Source: CAVVEQ01 sp963802095 (GTDB lineage: Bacteria > Chloroflexota > Anaerolineae > Anaerolineales > Anaerolineaceae). Taken from it: a stretch of DNA of 64,000 nucleotides. The stretch covers positions 228,457 through 292,456 of the forward strand of contig CAWDHI010000005.1 of assembly GCA_963802095.1 (NCBI GenBank). The letters run 5' to 3'. Of the stretch, positions 28,143-35,967 are shown in pieces. The notes under the pieces are model-generated. The model did no database searches and was not told where the DNA came from. It saw only the letters and a list, made by a program, of their open reading frames with translations. Made by a program: the position numbers and the translations under genes. Position 1 is the first letter of the stretch. Each line of letters starts with the position of its first letter.

Positions 28143-28176
28143 TTGCAGTTCCCCAGAGAATGGATACAATTCCATT
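28143..28176 (+). promoter_or_regulatory. Possible promoter and operator of the PfkB kinase gene
   Basis: TTGCAG (28143-28148) and TACAAT (28165-28170) are 16 bases apart. A perfect inverted repeat AATGGA-6-TCCATT (28159-28176) is centred on the -10 box, consistent with a repressor site. Confidence 0.35.
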
Positions 28177-28220
28177 GGGATGTTAAAAACACGCAGCGCA
28201 CTCGAAGGTTCTGAACCCAA

Positions 28221-29213
28221 ATGAAACCCTATCTCCCAAAAAAAAATATCGACATCCTTTCCCTTGGTGAGATCGTGATGGATATGTATCCCAAATTATC
28301 GAGTGTCCGATCCGGGATACCTGATGATTTCATTCCTGAACCTGGTGGAGCCAACGCGAACGTTGCGGTCGCTGCGTCAAAGTTGAGTGCGAGGAGCGCA
28401 TTCATTGGGAAGGTTGGCAACGATTCCTCCGGGGATTCGCTAACCCGTGTGCTGAAAACCAGCGGGGTCGAGACACGCGGCATGCGAGTCGATCTTGAAC
28501 ATCCCACTACACTAGTTTACTTAACCGCATCAAAGGATTCTCATAAACAATACAAGTTCAACCGCGTGGGCGGAGCGGATTTGCTTTTAAGAGAGACTGA
28601 TCTCGATCTCGATTTGATAAGATCAATTGCTGTTTTACATTTAACCTCCCTGATGCTGGTTTCCGAACCCTCGCGTTCCGCCCAATGGAAAGCAGTTAAG
28701 ACTGCGCACGAAAATGGAGGGTTAATATCCTTCGATGTGAACCATCGCCCTGGGTTGTGGCAGGAAAAATCCGATGCACTTTCCCAAATTAGATCCCTGA
28801 TCAGATCCTGCGATATTCTCAAAGTCAACGAAGTGGAGCTGGAATTGCTCACCGGATCATCCGACCCAAAACATGGGATCCCTTTGCTTTTGGGGGCAGG
28901 CGTACAACTTGTTGCGGTGACCCTTGGTAAAAAGGGGAGTTATTATGGTACGAATGAACATAGTGGGTATATCGATGCTTTTCAAGTCATCGATATAGAC
29001 TCTCTCGGCTGCGGCGACGCATTTTCTGCGGGTATTTTGGTGAAATTATTGGAAGTGCAAAAAGAAATTTCCCATCTGACCCGGGATGACCTTGAGAAAA
29101 TAATTCAGTTTGCCAATGCTGTAGGAGCATTGGTCTCGAGAGGTAAAGGTGCGATTTCCGCTTTGCCTGATAGATCTTCAGTGGATGAACTGATCTCCTG
29201 TATCCGGGGATGA
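28221..29213 (+). CDS. PfkB-family carbohydrate kinase (fructokinase-like)
   Basis: A 330-residue ribokinase-fold sugar kinase. The first signature, PGGANANVAVAASKLSARSAFIGKVGNDSSG, occupies about residues 38-70. The second, DIDSLGCGDAFSAGILVKLL, near residue 260 holds the catalytic Asp in GCGDAF and the anion hole. The N-terminal LGEIVMDMYP is typical of fructokinases and 2-keto-3-deoxygluconate kinases. It lies alone between a terminator and the TIM-barrel isomerase gene. It would phosphorylate a ketose formed by the isomerases; the exact sugar is not clear. Confidence 0.88.
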   Translation: MKPYLPKKNIDILSLGEIVMDMYPKLSSVRSGIPDDFIPEPGGANANVAVAASKLSARSAFIGKVGNDSSGDSLTRVLKTSGVETRGMRVDLEHPTTLVYLTASKDSHKQYKFNRVGGADLLLRETDLDLDLIRSIAVLHLTSLMLVSEPSRSAQWKAVKTAHENGGLISFDVNHRPGLWQEKSDALSQIRSLIRSCDILKVNEVELELLTGSSDPKHGIPLLLGAGVQLVAVTLGKKGSYYGTNEHSGYIDAFQVIDIDSLGCGDAFSAGILVKLLEVQKEISHLTRDDLEKIIQFANAVGALVSRGKGAISALPDRSSVDELISCIRG

Positions 29214-29336
29214 AAATGAATCAAGTTCTTAAAGAAAGTCACAGGAAATGATGGTTTGATATTGCCGTGATTAAAATAAATGTCGTAAAATTAGCCCGCT
29301 TGGCGATTAAAACAAAATGGATGACAGGAGAAAAAA

Positions 29337-30302
29337 ATGAGAATCGGTGTATTTTCAGTGATATTTCAGCAACTTCCCTTCGAAGCAGCACTGGATAAAA
29401 TCCTCTCCTACGGCGCGACAGCCGTGGAGATCGGCACGGGTGGCTTACCCGGCGCGCACCACTGCAATGTGGATGAGCTGCTTGCCAGTGATGAAACACG
29501 AAAAGTATATCTCAAGGCCGTTGAAAGCCGCGGAATGATCATCAGCGGTTTCAGCTGCCACTGGGAACCAATCGGACCGGATAAAAATATCGCCCAGGCT
29601 TCGGATGAGGTCTTCCGCAAGACCATCCGCCTGGCAGAAATGTGCGGCGTTCCCGCAGTGAATGTGCTTTCAGGGCTGCCAGCGGGATCTGCAAGTGATA
29701 CCCAGCCGAACTGGGTGACCTGCCCCTGGCCGCCGCATTTCCTTTCAATCCTGGATTACCAATGGAATCAGGTGGGCATCCCCTACTGGCGCGGGGCGGC
29801 AGCTTTTGCTGAATCGCACAAAGTGAAGATTGGTATCGAAATGCACCCCGGCATGCTGATCTACAATGTGGAAACCCTCCTACGCATGCGCGAGGCGTGT
29901 GGCCCGGCGCTGTGCGCCAATTTCGATCCCAGCCACTTATTCTGGAACGGGGTGGACCCGGTGGCAGCTATCCGCAAACTGGGCGGCGAAGCCATCGCTC
30001 ACGTCCACGGCAAGGATTGCTACGTGGATCCTTTCAATGTGGCTGTCAATGGCTGCAATGATCACAAAACCTATACGGATATTCCCCACCGCTCCTGGAC
30101 CTTCCGTTCGATCGGTTATGGGCACGATATCAAGGTCTGGAAGGATATCGTTTCTGCCCTCCGGATGGTAGGCTATGACCATGTCATCTCCCTCGAGCAC
30201 GAGGACGGCATGATGTCCTTCGATGAGGGTGTGAGTAAAGGTCTCTCCACCCTGCGCGATGCTGTCACTGTGGAACCCCCCGGCGAAATGTTTTGGGCGT
30301 AA
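29337..30302 (+). CDS. Sugar phosphate isomerase/epimerase (TIM barrel)
   Basis: A 321-residue intact TIM barrel starting MRIGVFSVIFQQLPFEAALDKI after RBS ACAGGAG. Metal-site strands are IGIEMHPGML (Glu), CANFDPSHLFW (Asp/His), HVHGKDCYVD (His) and VISLEHED (Glu). It is longer than its three frameshifted relatives because of an extra loop (NGCNDHKTYTDIPHRSWTFRS). It precedes the FucI-like gene by 44 bases with no terminator between, so the pair is probably co-transcribed and acts on the same sugar. Confidence 0.9.
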   Translation: MRIGVFSVIFQQLPFEAALDKILSYGATAVEIGTGGLPGAHHCNVDELLASDETRKVYLKAVESRGMIISGFSCHWEPIGPDKNIAQASDEVFRKTIRLAEMCGVPAVNVLSGLPAGSASDTQPNWVTCPWPPHFLSILDYQWNQVGIPYWRGAAAFAESHKVKIGIEMHPGMLIYNVETLLRMREACGPALCANFDPSHLFWNGVDPVAAIRKLGGEAIAHVHGKDCYVDPFNVAVNGCNDHKTYTDIPHRSWTFRSIGYGHDIKVWKDIVSALRMVGYDHVISLEHEDGMMSFDEGVSKGLSTLRDAVTVEPPGEMFWA

Positions 30303-30346
30303 TCCAATAAACCTGTTAACCGCAAAGATTTCATCCTGGAGAAAAA

Positions 30347-31681
30347 ATGAAAGCAAAACTGGTACCCGTTTTTTTCAAGAGCGCGCAGGATCCTGAATTT
30401 TTAAAACAACTAACAGAGCTAAAAAAGCTTCTGGCGGAGGAAGCCGAATTCCAGGAGCCGGTTGCCCTGGGAAAGAAGCTGCCCGATACCGATGGGGTGA
30501 TCTTCCCGCAGATGTTGGGGGATGCTTTCCAGAGATTGAAGGAGATCGAATCCCTGCCCCAGCCGGTGATGGTGGTGACCTCCGAGTTCGGAACGGTTTC
30601 CATGTGGGATTGGGAGATCAACAGTTACCTGACATCCAAAGGGGTAAGGGTGGTTGCTCCGAATACACTTGAAAAAACAAAGATGATCTGCCGGGCGATG
30701 GCGTTGAAACGGGAATTGAAGGCTTCGAAACTTCTTGTCTACCAGGATAACCCTGCAAACGGCACCGGAAAACAGGATGCGATCTTCAAGCGTTTTTACT
30801 GGTGGGAGCCGGAATGCGTCAATTCCATTCAAAAACGATATGGGGTGAAGGTCGTCAAGAAAAGCTTTAAAAAGCTGGCGGAGGATGCCCGCGCCATCAG
30901 CGACGCAGATGCCCAGAAAGTCTGGGAGGAACGGAAAGCGAAGACCCTGGTTGGAAAGATCACCAACCGGCAGATCCTTAGTGCGATCAAGCTCTACATG
31001 AAGATCAAAGAAGATTTGGATGCAGACCCCGCGATCATCGCAACCGGAATGAATTGCCTGAATGAATCCATGTACTGCGATACCACCCCCTGCCTGGCCT
31101 GGAATCTTCTTTATGAAGAACGTAAGATGGTTTGGGGATGTGAGGGTGACCTCGTCACAATGCTCACGGAAGTATTGATCTCCAGAACGATCGGGGTACC
31201 ATTCATGATGACCAACCTGTACCCCTTTGTAATGGGGCAGGCAGCCTTGAAGCATGAGCACATTCCAAACTTCCCCAAGGTGGCTGGCAACCCCGCCGAT
31301 CACATTCTCACCGCTCACTGCGGGTACCTGGGTGTGGTACCTCAATCCTTTTCCACCCGATGGAAGCTGGAAAGCAAAGTTCTGGCCATTGTCGATGATA
31401 ATGCCACCGCCATCGATGCACGACTCGCGGAAGGACCGGTGACCCTGGTGAAATTGAAACCACCGTTCGATAGATGGAGCATTATCGAAGGCGATCTGCC
31501 TCAATATGCGCAATTCTCAAATTCGGACTGCCTGAACGGTGCGGTGATCCGCGTAGAGAATGGTTTGAAGATGGTGGATGAGGTCATCTCGCACCATTAC
31601 ATTTTAACCACCGGCCATAACCTGAACGCGTTGGAGATGGTCTCGAAGGTATTCGATCTGGAGGTGGAGACGATCAAGTAG
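30347..31681 (+). CDS. L-fucose isomerase-like protein
   Basis: A 444-residue protein whose order of segments resembles FucI/AraA-fold ketol isomerases: GVIFPQMLGDAFQRL, MVVTSEFGTVSMWDWE, IIATGMNCLNES, MVWGCEGDLVTMLTE, and a C-terminal beta-barrel-like part with HCGYLGVVPQSF and GDLPQYAQFSNSDC. The CEGD segment is where these enzymes place a catalytic Glu/Asp pair. It starts 44 bases after the isomerase and ends in a strong terminator. It could interconvert an aldose and ketose or hydrolyse a sugar-related bond; the substrate is not known. Confidence 0.65.
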   Translation: MKAKLVPVFFKSAQDPEFLKQLTELKKLLAEEAEFQEPVALGKKLPDTDGVIFPQMLGDAFQRLKEIESLPQPVMVVTSEFGTVSMWDWEINSYLTSKGVRVVAPNTLEKTKMICRAMALKRELKASKLLVYQDNPANGTGKQDAIFKRFYWWEPECVNSIQKRYGVKVVKKSFKKLAEDARAISDADAQKVWEERKAKTLVGKITNRQILSAIKLYMKIKEDLDADPAIIATGMNCLNESMYCDTTPCLAWNLLYEERKMVWGCEGDLVTMLTEVLISRTIGVPFMMTNLYPFVMGQAALKHEHIPNFPKVAGNPADHILTAHCGYLGVVPQSFSTRWKLESKVLAIVDDNATAIDARLAEGPVTLVKLKPPFDRWSIIEGDLPQYAQFSNSDCLNGAVIRVENGLKMVDEVISHHYILTTGHNLNALEMVSKVFDLEVETIK

Positions 31682-31700
31682 AGGGATAAAAGGATAACCA

Positions 31701-31735
31701 AGAGAGTCGGGAGAACTATTTTTTCCCGACTCTCT
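31701..31735 (+). terminator. Intrinsic terminator after the FucI-like gene
   Basis: A perfect 12-bp stem, AGAGAGTCGGGA / TCCCGACTCTCT, with an 11-base loop is followed by an AT-rich tail. Confidence 0.7.
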
Positions 31736-31826
31736 CTATATATATAATTTCTTGAGAAAACTGTTTAAATTCCTAATCTGACTTATACTTTCCTTGAAAA
31801 GCTAAAACCATAGTGGAGGGCATGCC

Positions 31827-32534
31827 ATGGCAGATACCAGGAAGACCGAGATGAAACCTGAATCTGATCCCGAAGGGCGCGGGCAGAAAACCGGGATGGT
31901 TGACCTGCCCCAGCGGTGGGACCGTTTTGAACCGCTTGCGGAGATTATTGCCACGGTCATCCTTGCGGTGGCGACGCTGGCAACTGCCTGGAGCGGTTAC
32001 CAATCTGCCCGATGGAGTGGCGTTCAAGCTGCAAACTACAGCCGGGCTGGCGCTTCCAGGGTGGAATCCAGCCGGGCGTCATCGATCGCAGGCCAGCAGG
32101 TGCAGGTGGATATTGGCTTATTTACCAATTGGATCAACGCCTATGCTGACAATAATATAGAACTGGCCGATTTTTACCGGGCAAGATTTCGGGATGAATT
32201 CAATCCAGCTTTCGATGCCTGGCTGTTGACGGATCCAAAAAATAATCCAGACGCCCCTAAATCCCCGTTTGCGATGCCGGAATACTCTTTGGCGAAGAAC
32301 AAAGAAGCTGAAGCTCTTGAGGTGAAAGCCGGAGAGTATTTTAATACGGCTGAGGAATCCAACGAGATTGCCGACCGGTATGTATTGGATACAGTTATCC
32401 TGGCTTCGGTGCTTTTCCTCGCCGGTGTAGCTTCCCAGATAAAGTCGTTTAAAATGAAATCCTTCATTGTCATTTTTGCTTTGGTCATTCTGACATGGGG
32501 GTTATATAGCGTATTTATCTTGCCCATAGAATGA
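31827..32534 (+). CDS. Membrane protein of unknown function
   Basis: A 235-residue protein not assigned to a family here. A charged N-terminus (residues 1-37) is followed by one membrane helix (IIATVILAVATLATAW, about 41-56), an extracytoplasmic-looking region rich in Ala, Asp and Glu (about 60-180), and two closely spaced C-terminal helices (about 188-230). RBS GGAGGG precedes the ATG. It is flanked by a terminator and by the IS pile-up starting 47 bases past its stop, so it has no operon partner. No catalytic motif is evident. Confidence 0.6.
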   Translation: MADTRKTEMKPESDPEGRGQKTGMVDLPQRWDRFEPLAEIIATVILAVATLATAWSGYQSARWSGVQAANYSRAGASRVESSRASSIAGQQVQVDIGLFTNWINAYADNNIELADFYRARFRDEFNPAFDAWLLTDPKNNPDAPKSPFAMPEYSLAKNKEAEALEVKAGEYFNTAEESNEIADRYVLDTVILASVLFLAGVASQIKSFKMKSFIVIFALVILTWGLYSVFILPIE

Positions 32535-32581
32535 TCAGGGACGAAATTGGTTCACAGGACGAACCAGGACGAAACTGGTGG

Positions 32582-34019
32582 TGTTAGGAAAAGTTGAAAA
32601 GTGAACCGTTGTAAAGTTCAAAAGTGAACACCTATGAAAAGGGAGCTGGAAAAAAGTTCAAAAGTGAACCCAGTTTTTTGGATAGGGGATGTGAACAGAG
32701 CGGACCATTTTCTGGTGGAACCAGACACGAACTTCTAAAGCATGTCTGGAAAGATCAGGAGCCAAGTGCAGATCGACGTAATCCCGCAGGGGGACCTCAG
32801 GGACATCGATCGATTGGTTAAACAAAGAGATCTTTCGGTACCCATTCACCATGCGGGTGGTTCGTAGGCAGAAGACATCCTTGGTAGAGGTATATGGTTT
32901 TGGTAAGGAAAAAGGCCGAAACAAACTATTTCCGGTGTGCATGGCCTTCTCAAATCTGGCTCTCGGAATCTCTCCAGTAGTGGAATGAACCTGGTGGTTG
33001 TTGTAACGATCCACCTCTTCCTGTAAAACAGAGCGAACATCCTCGATGGTAGAAAGTTGTTCCAAAGCACAGGTGCGAACCAAGCGATCCTGAAGCCATC
33101 GATAGGGACGTTCCACCTTCCCTTTGGCTTGAGGGGAGAGTGCATAAGAGACATCAACCTTCAAAACAGCCATCATTTGTCGCCACTGGGTGATCACGTC
33201 ATCGGTCTCCAGGACGTTCTTTCTCCATGCGCTATCCCGACTCTGGATAAATCGAAATACTCGTAAATTATCCACATAATACCGTAAAGGGAATCCGTAG
33301 ACCTGCATTAGAGCTTGTGCGGCCTGAATATGAGCCCAGGAGGTTTCCTGAGACACAAGATCCGCAAACAAGAGCATCCTGCTGTAATCATCGATCGAGG
33401 TGATCAGGGTCCATTTTTCTGAAGCGAACGGGGACCACAGGTGGATCGAAGCGTCATGCTGGACCAGGGCGCCAATGGCTGTGGTTAGGACTTCCCGAGT
33501 ATGGACTTTGTGTTTGCGTTGGGGTTTGTAGCAGTCCAGCTGCTTGGCGCGTTGGATGATGGTGGGTACAGATACCCGGATTGCTTGCTTGAGCAGGCGA
33601 TCCCGCACTGCGCTGTAGTTATAGGATGTGATTGGGAGCCGAGGATCCTCAACCAGCAGTTTCTCCCGATTCAGTTCTTTTGCGATTGTCACCTCGGCTT
33701 CAGAGCTTATTCGAGTCTTTGGGATACGCTGGTAACGGATCCCAAAACCATTTGCATCCTTCTTGAAACCTTTCAACAGGGCAAAGAAACGGGTTTTCCC
33801 CAAACCCAGGATCTTCTGGATCTCAGATCTGCTTATATCCCCTGTAGCGTATCGTTCAAATAACATTTTTACTTGTTCAGTATTGAACCGTTTATGCAGC
33901 TGCTCCATTCTGTCCTCCTCGGGAAGAGTTCACTTTTCAACTTTAAATCCATTATTACCGCTTCCGCGAGCAGTTCACTTTTCAACTTTAAATGGTTCAC
34001 TTTTGAATTTTAAATAACA
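32582..34019 (-). mobile_element. IS element copy 1 (IS1202-like/ISNCY), complete
   Basis: A 1438-bp element bounded by TGTTAGG... and ...AATAACA. It carries one DDE transposase gene on the minus strand and three copies of the AAAAGTGAAC repeat (or its complement) inside each end. The 16-bp sequence AGGACGAAACTGGTGG occurs exactly once on each side (32566-32581 and 34020-34035), a long target duplication. Long duplications were reported for IS1202-related families, as I recall. The family label is tentative. Confidence 0.75.
32658..33908 (-). CDS. DDE (rve-type) transposase of IS copy 1
   Basis: A 416-residue transposase. An N-terminal helix-turn-helix (SRSEIQKILGLGKTRFFALLKGF) is followed by an RNase-H-like rve domain. 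The catalytic acidic residues are probably Asp in LVQHDASIHLWSP, Asp in YYVDNLRVFRF and Glu in KGKVERPYRWLQD. The reading frame is intact. It is related but clearly not identical to the transposases at 34072 and 48666. The flanking repeats and target duplication mark it as part of a complete element. Confidence 0.9.
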   Translation of the reverse strand: MEQLHKRFNTEQVKMLFERYATGDISRSEIQKILGLGKTRFFALLKGFKKDANGFGIRYQRIPKTRISSEAEVTIAKELNREKLLVEDPRLPITSYNYSAVRDRLLKQAIRVSVPTIIQRAKQLDCYKPQRKHKVHTREVLTTAIGALVQHDASIHLWSPFASEKWTLITSIDDYSRMLLFADLVSQETSWAHIQAAQALMQVYGFPLRYYVDNLRVFRFIQSRDSAWRKNVLETDDVITQWRQMMAVLKVDVSYALSPQAKGKVERPYRWLQDRLVRTCALEQLSTIEDVRSVLQEEVDRYNNHQVHSTTGEIPRARFEKAMHTGNSLFRPFSLPKPYTSTKDVFCLRTTRMVNGYRKISLFNQSIDVPEVPLRDYVDLHLAPDLSRHALEVRVWFHQKMVRSVHIPYPKNWVHF

Positions 34020-34035
34020 AGGACGAAACTGGTGG

Positions 34036-35433
34036 TGTTAGGAGAAGCTGAAAAGTGAACTCCTTTGAAATTCAAAAGTGAACTCTGATATTGTCTAAAG
34101 ATAATGTCAAGGAACGGATCATTTTGGTTTTATACCAGACACGAATTTCAACACTGTTGTGCAAGAGATCTGGAATTAGGTGAAGATCAACATCTTCATG
34201 GTCAGGGACATCAGGGGGCATATCGACTTTTTGATTGAAAAAATTTATATAGCCATAGCCATTAACTATTCGAGATTCATGAAGACAAAAGACGTCTTTG
34301 GGAGAACAGTAGGGTTTAGGTAATGAAAAAGGTCGAAACAGACTTGAACCCGACTTGATGGCTTTCTCAAAACGAAGGCTTGGAATCTCACCGGTAGTTG
34401 AATGAACCTGGTGGTTATTATAGCGATCTACTTCACTGCGCAAGACGCCACGAACTTCATCAAGAGTAGTAAGGTTTTCCAAGAGCACAAGTGCGAACAA
34501 TGCGATCCTGAAGCCACCGATATGGGCGTTCAATCTTACCCTTAGCCTGGGGCGAGAGAGCATAGGTCACACTCACACCCATCAATCGCATTACCTGTCG
34601 CCATTGTGGATCAACGTCATCAGTGCCGAGGACATGCTTACGCCAGTAGCTGTCACGATTCTGTACAAACCGGAAAACACGCAGATTATCAACATAGTAG
34701 CCCAAAGGCACCCCATAAGCTTTCATTACTGCCTGTGCAGCTTGAATATGAGCCCAACTCGTCTCTGACTCTACAAAATCAGCATAAACCAGCATGCGGC
34801 TGTAATCATCCAAAGAGGTGATCAAAGTCCATTTCTCTGAGGCAAAAGGGGACCATAAATGTGTGGAAGCATCATGTTGTATTAATGCACCTGCAGCCAC
34901 CGTAACCACTTCTCGGTCATGGATCCTCTTTCTCGGGTGTGGGAGGTAACAATCTAATTGTTTTGCTCTTTGGATGATGGTGTTAACTGAAACATAAATC
35001 CCTTTTTTCTGTAGACGGTCTCGTATGGCCGAGTAGTTATAACTTCCAATTGGCAACTTTGGGTTATCTACTAATACTTTCTCTCGCAATAATTCTCCTG
35101 CAATGGCTTCCTCTACCTCACCCGAAAGACGTGCTGGAGTCTCGCGTTCGTATGCTAATGTGAACGTCGCGGGAGATCTTCGATAATCTTTCACAAGCGC
35201 AAAGAATCGGGTTTTGTTGATCTCTAGCATTCCTTCGATTTCAGATCGCGAAATCCTTCCTTGGATATACCCTTCAAGCAGAATTTTTACTTGGTCATTT
35301 GTAAACCGCTTATGCAACTGATCCATGATGACCTCCTTTTTAGAGGAATCTATCATGGCGTTGAGTTCACTTTTGAACTGCTATCGGTTCACTTTTCAAC
35401 TTAAAACAGTTCACTTTTCAATTTCAAATAACA
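34036..35433 (-). mobile_element. IS element copy 2, same family, inserted beside copy 1
   Basis: A 1398-bp element from TGTTAGG (directly after the right target duplication of copy 1) to AAATAACA at 35433. Its right edge interrupts the transposase gene of copy 3, while its left flank is copy 1's duplicated target, so the two flanks do not match. A deletion or recombination must have removed the rest of copy 3. Ends carry the same AAAAGTGAAC repeats. Confidence 0.7.
34072..35326 (-). pseudogene. Frameshifted transposase of IS copy 2
   Basis: N-terminal residues (MDQLHKRFTNDQVKILL...) are encoded down to about 34490 and the C-terminal part continues in another frame (...ENLTTLDEVRGVL). Removing one T from CTCTTGG near 34490 on the coding strand restores alignment with copy 1 (RTCALEQLSTIEDV). 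The acidic triad segments (QHDASTHLWSP, YYVDNLRVFRF, GKIERPYRWLQD) are conserved. It may be dead or merely mis-sequenced. Confidence 0.8.
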
Positions 35434-35630
35434 GGGGATTGGTTTGTCCGGTGGTAATCGATGGAAAAGGCATCTGGATTATTGCGGTATTGTTTCAGAA
35501 GAGCAAAGAAACGAGTTTTGTTGATCCCCAGCGTGTTTTCGATTTCGTTTCGGCTCAGATGTCCTTGTTCATAGGATGCGAATAAAACTTTGATTTGTTC
35601 CACAGTGAACTGTTTATGAAGTTGTGTCAT
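35434..35630 (-). pseudogene. Transposase N-terminal fragment (copy 3)
   Basis: About 65 codons from ATG 35630 (MTQLHKQFTVEQIKVLFAS...), identical over this stretch to the N-terminus of the intact transposase at 48666. The reading ends where copy 2 begins. It contains the helix-turn-helix but none of the catalytic domain. Confidence 0.8.
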
Positions 35631-35753
35631 GAGATTCCCTTTTTGATCTCATGGTAACAGTTCACTTTTAAAGTTTGGTTGAGTTCACTTTTCAACCTCA
35701 AAACAGTTCACTTTTAAAGTGCTACCGGTTCACTTTTAAAGTTTGGTTCACAA
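35434..35753 (-). mobile_element. IS element copy 3, terminal fragment
   Basis: The 5'-transposase end of a third element, cut by copy 2. Its 320 bases look essentially identical to 48544-48863 of copy 4 in the opposite orientation, including four AAAAGTGAAC repeats and the terminal GGTTCACA. The flank beyond it (ATTAGGAAACTGGTGG) shares its last 10 bases with the copy 1 target duplication. Confidence 0.75.
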
Positions 35754-35768
35754 TTAGGAAACTGGTGG

Positions 35769-35797
35769 TTGACAAATTTATTGGAATTTGCTATATT
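35769..35797 (+). promoter_or_regulatory. Promoter of the histidine leader and hisD
   Basis: TTGACA (35769-35774) and TATATT (35792-35797) are 17 bases apart and lie only 16 bases from the end of IS copy 3. Transcription would begin at about 35804, just before the leader peptide start codon. The leader ATG is very close to the start site, so the leader mRNA is short. Confidence 0.65.
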
Positions 35798-35807
35798 GTT
35801 ACCTAAT

Positions 35808-35891
35808 ATGGAAAACATTATCCATCACCATCATCATGGATCGAACCCCAGACCTGATCGGCAGGCCTGTCTCTTCTGTATCCCTGGATGA
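35808..35891 (+). CDS. hisL: Histidine leader peptide (attenuator)
   Basis: A 27-codon reading frame begins MENII and continues with five consecutive His codons (CAT CAC CAT CAT CAT, residues 6-10), then GSNPRPD and ends CIPG-stop. It sits between a consensus promoter and an intrinsic terminator, upstream of hisD. This is the classical arrangement of amino acid attenuators. The His-codon segment (CATCATCATGGAT) can pair with ATCCCTGGATGATG at 35880-35893, giving the alternative hairpin expected of such leaders. No clear ribosome site is visible before the ATG, so translation may start from a nearly leaderless mRNA. Attenuation is inferred. Confidence 0.75.
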   Translation: MENIIHHHHHGSNPRPDRQACLFCIPG

Positions 35892-35918
35892 TGTAATTCC
35901 AAAACGATGAGATCAAGG

Positions 35919-35943
35919 AACCCCCGGTCAAACGGGGGTTTTT
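35919..35943 (+). terminator. Attenuator terminator upstream of hisD
   Basis: A perfect 8-bp stem AACCCCCG / CGGGGGTT with loop GTCAAA is followed by five T. It lies 27 bases past the leader stop codon and 25 bases before the hisD start. Ribosome stalling at the His codons would be expected to favour a competing structure and allow readthrough. The sequence GAACCCC also occurs upstream at 35843-35849 and might compete for the right arm. Confidence 0.85.
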
Positions 35944-35967
35944 GATTTCCTGCGAGAGGATGAGAAT

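Noticed and set aside
30419..31513. A 364-codon minus-strand frame opposite the FucI-like gene
   Set aside because: No recognisable domain and no ribosome site; the plus-strand gene has RBS, terminator and homology.
32582..35753. Possible CRISPR array made of repeated GTTCACTTTT units
   Set aside because: Spacing is irregular, repeats are only about 10 bases, and they occur in both orientations at the ends of transposase genes; they are IS subterminal repeats. No cas gene is present.
35838..35870. tRNA-like T-arm string (GGATCGAACCCCAGACC) near the hisD leader
   Set aside because: No acceptor stem, anticodon arm or CCA-side pairing could be built around it. It lies within the leader peptide frame.
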